From Gemmatimonadota bacterium (GTDB lineage: Bacteria; Gemmatimonadota; Gemmatimonadetes; Gemmatimonadales; Gemmatimonadaceae), in assembly GCA_016704465.1 (NCBI GenBank), contig JADJAD010000017.1, positions 1 to 64,000 on the forward strand: a stretch of 64,000 nucleotides of DNA, read 5' to 3'. Numbering within the stretch: position 1 is the first letter of the stretch; each line of letters opens with the position of its first letter. The position numbers and the translations under genes were made by a program. A model generated the notes under the pieces. The model was given only the letters and a program-made list of their open reading frames with translations. It had not been told where the DNA came from and did not search any database. Positions 60,129 through 64,000 of this stretch are shown piece after piece.

Positions 60129-63017
60129 TCATCGCGTCCCCCGTACGGTGAAGAGGAAGACGCGGGGAACCGGTGGTGAGTCGAAGTCCGCACTGCCACC
60201 CACCGCCACGTTTCCGCGCCAGACGAGCCGCGGATCGACACCGGGGAACTTGGACCACAGGTACAGGTTGCGCCCCGACAGCCGCATCGACATGCGACGG
60301 AAGCCGAGCCTGCGCGAGAGCCCGTCCTGCACGTTGTAGTTGAGCGACAGCTCGCTCAGAGCCAGGAAATCTGCCTTTTCAATGAAGACCGTGCTCCCGA
60401 TCGTATTGACCAGGTCGACCAGCGAGTCGGCCGCAGGCGTCGTCGCGCCGTTCGGCTTCTGCACCAGCGAGAGGTAATGATCGCCCGACCGCACGCGCGT
60501 ATCCCAGTAGTGGGAGAAGTCCATCTTGGTGTTCCCCCCCTGGAAGTCCGCCATCGCCGTCACCGTGAAGGGTCCGAGTCGATAGTCGCCCGCTACGGAA
60601 CCGTACCACTTGGGATCGATCTGTCCGGCGTACACGCGGTCGATCCCCGCGGTGTGACGACGCGTGGTGGAATTCCACCCGACCAGCGGAATGCGCCAGA
60701 TGGAGTTGACCGGATACCCCTCAACGATGCGTGCATCGTTCACGAAGAACGGCGCGACCCCGCCCAAGTCGGTGATCTCGCTCGTGAACGTGGCGAAGTT
60801 GACACGCGCGTTCAGCTCCTGCCGGGCGCGCGACATGAGGTTGGCATTCACGCCCACCTCGATGCCGCTGCTCTTCGTCTGCCCGATATTGGTGAGCTGT
60901 GCGGTGAGGAATCCTTCGGACGGCGGTTCGTTCTTGCGGATCAGGGCGTCGTTCGTGGTCTGGTCGAAGTAGGTGAAGGTGATCCCGAGTCGATCCTTCA
61001 AGAGCCCCGCGTCGAAGCCCACCTCGATCTCCTTCGACGTCTCGGGCCCAAGGTCCGGGTCACCGAGGTTATTCGGCGTCACCGCCGGCTGCCCGTTTTG
61101 TGCCGACGTGGGCGTGTAGGTACGATCGGCGGCGAACTGCGACGGCGCCTGGCCCGACGTGCCGTACGCGACGCGCAACTTCATGGTCGGCACGACGCTC
61201 GTCGGCCAGAAGCTCGCGTCGCTGAGCGAGTAGGCGACCGAGGCCTTCGGATACCACTGGTACTTGAAGTTGTTGCCGAACGCCGAGTTCCCGTCCACGC
61301 GGACGCCGAGTGCGACGAAGACCTGGTCGGCAAACCCGAAGGTCTCTTGCACGAACAACCCGGCGTTCACGGTCTCCACGCGATCCTCGGCCGCCGTGCG
61401 CGTGGCGGCGGCGGACACGGTGCGCACGCCAGGCGCCGGGAAGTCGGTGCCCGACCCGGTCACACGATTCTGGGCGAAGAAGATTCCCTGTGCGCCGTAC
61501 GAGAACTCCGACGTCACCGCGGGCATCAGCTGGTTCGACAGCGATCCCTTGTAGTCGAAGGTCACCTCACGCACCGAGCGCGTGATGTTGGCCTTGGAGC
61601 CGAGCTTGTTGCCCGACCCCAGGTACGCGTACGGGAAGTACTTCTGGAACTCATCGTCGAACCAGTCGATCCCCAGCGTGACATTCTGCACGAAGTTGTC
61701 GCGCATCCGGTAGTCCAGCGTAAATCCGGTCGTGTTGCGCAGGACGTTCTGGATGTTCTCGACCGTCTGGTTCGCCGTGAAGTTCCCGAAGCGCTCGCCC
61801 CACTTGCGCTCGGGTGTTGCGCTGTAGGGGAGCCCCGCCACGACCTGCGAATAGAGGCCATGCAGCGCGTTGTCGGTATCGTTGATGCGCAGCTTGTTGA
61901 ACGTGAAACCGCTGCGGGCCGACAGCGACAACTTGGGGGTGAGCACGGCCGTGATGTTTGTTCGCGACGTGGTCGCGTGGTTCCAGTTCGCGCTCGGTGC
62001 GATCGATGCGTTCTGCCCCTGGAATGCCAGCGAGGTGAAGTAGGTGATCGACTCGCTTCCACCCGACACCTGCGCCATGTAGCGCTCGTAGCGTCCGTTG
62101 GAGACGATTTCCTTGGGGTCGTGCGCGCGATAGCCGTCCGGGCCCGTGAACTGTGTCCAGAGGCGCCCGGGGAATCGATTCGTCGGCGTGCGTTCGTAGC
62201 CGCCTTCGCCCTCGAATAGCCACTCGGGCGCGCCGGTGCGCCCGCGCTTGGTGAAGATCTGGATGACGCCGTTGGACCCTTGCGTGCCGTACAGCGTCGC
62301 GGCCGCCGCCCCGCGCACGATCTCGACCCGGTCGATCTCCGCGGGATTGATGTCCGCCAATCGATTGATCCCCTGGCCGCCGATGAAGATCGGACGGTCA
62401 TCGGAGTTGTTGATCTTCACGCCATCGATGTAGATGACCGGATCGCTGGGGAGGGAGATGGACTTCGTCCCGCGAATCTTGATCTGCCCCGGCGTCCCGA
62501 CCGTCGCCTGTCCGACGTTCATGATCACGCCTGGCGTGCGCCCCTTGATCAGCTGGTCGACGCTCAGGATCGGCGCCTTCTCGGTAATTTCCGCGACGTT
62601 GAGGCTGGCGACGGAGTTGCCGATCTTGCGCACCTCGGTCGCCGTCGCCGTGCCGGTCACCACCACTTCGCCGAGCGAGATCGCCTTGATACCGAGTTCG
62701 AAGTCGAGCGTGGCGCGCTGGCCCGCGACGACCGTCACCGTCTGTTCCTGGGCCGCAAAGCCGAGTTGCCGCACGCCGATCACGCGTGGACCGGGCTGCA
62801 CGCCGGCAATCGTATAGCGTCCCGATTCCCCAGTGGTCGTGCCGACATTGGTTCCCTTCACGAACACCTGCGCGCCCGAGATCGGGCGCTTCGACGCGGC
62901 GTCCACCACCATGCCGCCGATGCTCCCGACCTGCGCATGCAGTGGCCGCACACCGGGGCTGCTCACGCCCGCCGCGAGGACAACGCTCCACGCAATGAAG
63001 TACTGGGCTCTCTTCAT
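60129..63017 (-). CDS. SusC/RagA-family TonB-dependent receptor
   Basis: 962 residues with a signal peptide (MKRAQYFIAWSVVLAAGV). An N-terminal carboxypeptidase-like domain (GGMVVDAASKRPISGAQVFV), a TonB-region GEVVVTGTATATEV, a plug domain (IDGVKINNSDDRPIFIGG) and a 22-strand barrel follow. It moves glycans across the outer membrane with SusD. The gene order SusC-SusD-amylase matches polysaccharide utilisation loci. Confidence 0.92.
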   Translation of the reverse strand: MKRAQYFIAWSVVLAAGVSSPGVRPLHAQVGSIGGMVVDAASKRPISGAQVFVKGTNVGTTTGESGRYTIAGVQPGPRVIGVRQLGFAAQEQTVTVVAGQRATLDFELGIKAISLGEVVVTGTATATEVRKIGNSVASLNVAEITEKAPILSVDQLIKGRTPGVIMNVGQATVGTPGQIKIRGTKSISLPSDPVIYIDGVKINNSDDRPIFIGGQGINRLADINPAEIDRVEIVRGAAAATLYGTQGSNGVIQIFTKRGRTGAPEWLFEGEGGYERTPTNRFPGRLWTQFTGPDGYRAHDPKEIVSNGRYERYMAQVSGGSESITYFTSLAFQGQNASIAPSANWNHATTSRTNITAVLTPKLSLSARSGFTFNKLRINDTDNALHGLYSQVVAGLPYSATPERKWGERFGNFTANQTVENIQNVLRNTTGFTLDYRMRDNFVQNVTLGIDWFDDEFQKYFPYAYLGSGNKLGSKANITRSVREVTFDYKGSLSNQLMPAVTSEFSYGAQGIFFAQNRVTGSGTDFPAPGVRTVSAAATRTAAEDRVETVNAGLFVQETFGFADQVFVALGVRVDGNSAFGNNFKYQWYPKASVAYSLSDASFWPTSVVPTMKLRVAYGTSGQAPSQFAADRTYTPTSAQNGQPAVTPNNLGDPDLGPETSKEIEVGFDAGLLKDRLGITFTYFDQTTNDALIRKNEPPSEGFLTAQLTNIGQTKSSGIEVGVNANLMSRARQELNARVNFATFTSEITDLGGVAPFFVNDARIVEGYPVNSIWRIPLVGWNSTTRRHTAGIDRVYAGQIDPKWYGSVAGDYRLGPFTVTAMADFQGGNTKMDFSHYWDTRVRSGDHYLSLVQKPNGATTPAADSLVDLVNTIGSTVFIEKADFLALSELSLNYNVQDGLSRRLGFRRMSMRLSGRNLYLWSKFPGVDPRLVWRGNVAVGGSADFDSPPVPRVFLFTVRGTR

Positions 63018-63062
63018 GGAACCGCTCCCGACGGTTGAAGGTGGACCTGCAGCGACGATTGC

Positions 63063-64000
63063 CTAACGACGTTTGGGCGGCAGTGGCGAGGACGTGCCCG
63101 TGGCCGAGCCACTGACCGGGATCCAGCGGGTGAACCAGTCCACGTTCCGGGCCATGAGGTCATGGCTCAGGCGCGGATCGGCGATCCCGTGCGGCTGCCC
63201 GGGGTACAGCACCAGCTCCACCGGGGCGCGCCCGATCCCCTTCATGGCCTCGTAGAACTGGATGCTCTGCTCGGCCGGGACGCGTCGGTCGGCCTCGCCC
63301 ACCTGGATCAGCAGCGGGGTGGTCACGTTCTTGACGAAGCGATACGCCGAGCGCTGTTCGTACAACGCGAAGTTCTCCCACGGGCGCGGACCCAGGTACG
63401 TGTGATAGAACTCCGGCATGTCGGTCTGCGAGTACATCGAGATCAGGTCGTTCGCCCCTGCCCCAGCGCTGGCGGCGGCAAATCGCGTGGTGCGGGTGAT
63501 CCCCCAGAACGTGTGATGCCCGCCGAAGCTCCAGCCCATGATCCCGAGCTTGTCAGGCTGCGCAATCCCCTGCGCGATGAGCGCATCGACCCCGGAGTTC
63601 ACGTCGATCCAGTCGCGCCCCGAGATGTCGCCACGATTGAGTCCGCGGAAACGCTCCCCATATCCGGTGGACCCGCGATAGTTCGGCTGGAGCGTGGCGT
63701 AGCCAAGGCCGTTGAGCACCGCGATCGGGTACGCACCGCGCGTTGAGGGGAACCGGTCGCTCGACACCCCGCTCGGCCCCCCGTGAATGACCAGCAGCAG
63801 TGGCACGCGCGTTCCGGCCGTGTAGCCAACCGGAAGGTTGAGGACGCCTTCGATCAGCTCGCCATCGGCCGCCGACTTCCAGTTCACCACGCGCTGTTCA
63901 CCGAAGGCGAGCGACGCGGCCTCGGGATTCGTCGTCGTCAGTCGCCGCGGCTCGAAGCGCGCAAGCGACGACGTGTGCACGTCGGGCGCGTCCGCCCCCG
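63063..64000 (-). CDS. S9-family peptidase (dipeptidyl/acylaminoacyl type), N-terminus beyond window
   Basis: About 312 C-terminal codons are visible. The alpha/beta-hydrolase part has VIHGGPSGVSSDRFP, the nucleophile in GWSFGGHHTF, Asp in VGEADRRVPAEQS and His in YPGQPHGI. The propeller part would precede it, outside the window. It ends in CGT-TAG, so its stop also lies in the recurrent GCCTAACG word. It is upstream of SusC on the same strand, suggesting a combined peptide/glycan locus. Confidence 0.88.
   Translation of the reverse strand, partial: GADAPDVHTSSLARFEPRRLTTTNPEAASLAFGEQRVVNWKSAADGELIEGVLNLPVGYTAGTRVPLLLVIHGGPSGVSSDRFPSTRGAYPIAVLNGLGYATLQPNYRGSTGYGERFRGLNRGDISGRDWIDVNSGVDALIAQGIAQPDKLGIMGWSFGGHHTFWGITRTTRFAAASAGAGANDLISMYSQTDMPEFYHTYLGPRPWENFALYEQRSAYRFVKNVTTPLLIQVGEADRRVPAEQSIQFYEAMKGIGRAPVELVLYPGQPHGIADPRLSHDLMARNVDWFTRWIPVSGSATGTSSPLPPKRR

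Noticed and set aside
1..64000. tRNA, rRNA or insertion sequence genes
   Set aside because: No T-loop words, rRNA-like blocks, transposase motifs or terminal inverted repeats with target duplications were recognised.

Overview
This window is about 68% GC and comes from a Gram-negative, diderm bacterium. It has a SusC/SusD pair, TonB-type transport, lipoproteins with lipoboxes, a type IV pilus secretin and a large secreted Asp-box propeller protein. That mix, SusCD outside Bacteroidota together with very high GC and S9 peptidases, fits Gemmatimonadota best. This is an inference from gene content; no rRNA or tRNA gene is present. Several apparent indels in homopolymers or dinucleotide runs suggest either phase-variable tracts or residual assembly errors, as in a metagenome-derived contig.

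Region 1 (1-6.5 kb, minus strand) runs aroC, aroK, smg, topA. TopA is cut by the window edge and carries an in-frame TAG after a Lys/Ala-rich leader. A large propeller-type lipoprotein lies upstream of aroC.

Region 2 (6.5-22.7 kb, minus strand) is a type IV pilus block. It holds pilM-N-O-P-Q, where pilQ is apparently frameshifted in a (GC)6 tract. It also holds minor pseudopilins of PilV, PilW and PilX type, a major pilin with tandem terminator hairpins, a GT2 and two paralogous GT-C glycosyltransferases, and a PilS/PilR-like two-component pair. The layout suggests pili whose pilin may be glycosylated and regulated.

Region 3 (22.8-36.3 kb) is mixed. It has a lipoprotein-anchored methyltransferase, a CorC-type membrane protein, ArfB, a Tat-exported epimerase-like protein, a Sec-exported SDR, a cNMP-binding protein, a 1015-residue Asp-box protein, an Lnb-like protein, a dicarboxylate symporter, an outer-membrane barrel candidate and a PLP lyase.

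Region 4 (36.4-50.6 kb) has an ECF sigma factor (frameshifted) with its RskA-like anti-sigma factor and a hybrid PAS histidine kinase. It continues with Hsp15, an esterase/LysM/Spy-like operon, a thioredoxin-like protein, a secreted prolyl oligopeptidase, a FadR-type regulator, Sua5, a three-gene cluster of small oxidase-like membrane proteins, and PPK2.

Region 5 (50.8-54.5 kb) is a compact operon of a secreted caspase-like peptidase with two EF-hand-like loops, a DUF4384 protein and an LPP20 lipoprotein. It is the strongest candidate here for a poorly described system.

Region 6 (54.7-64 kb) has a six-bladed propeller protein, a PqiA-like protein, a rhomboid protease, and a glycan-type locus of alpha-amylase, SusD, SusC and an S9 peptidase (truncated by the window end).

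Two genome-scale patterns stand out. The 8-mer GCCTAACG/CGTTAGGC occurs 17 times, mostly as a rare TTA Leu codon in an Ala-Leu-Gly context. Short tandem repeats of 7-17 bp sit at gene ends and in intergenic gaps.
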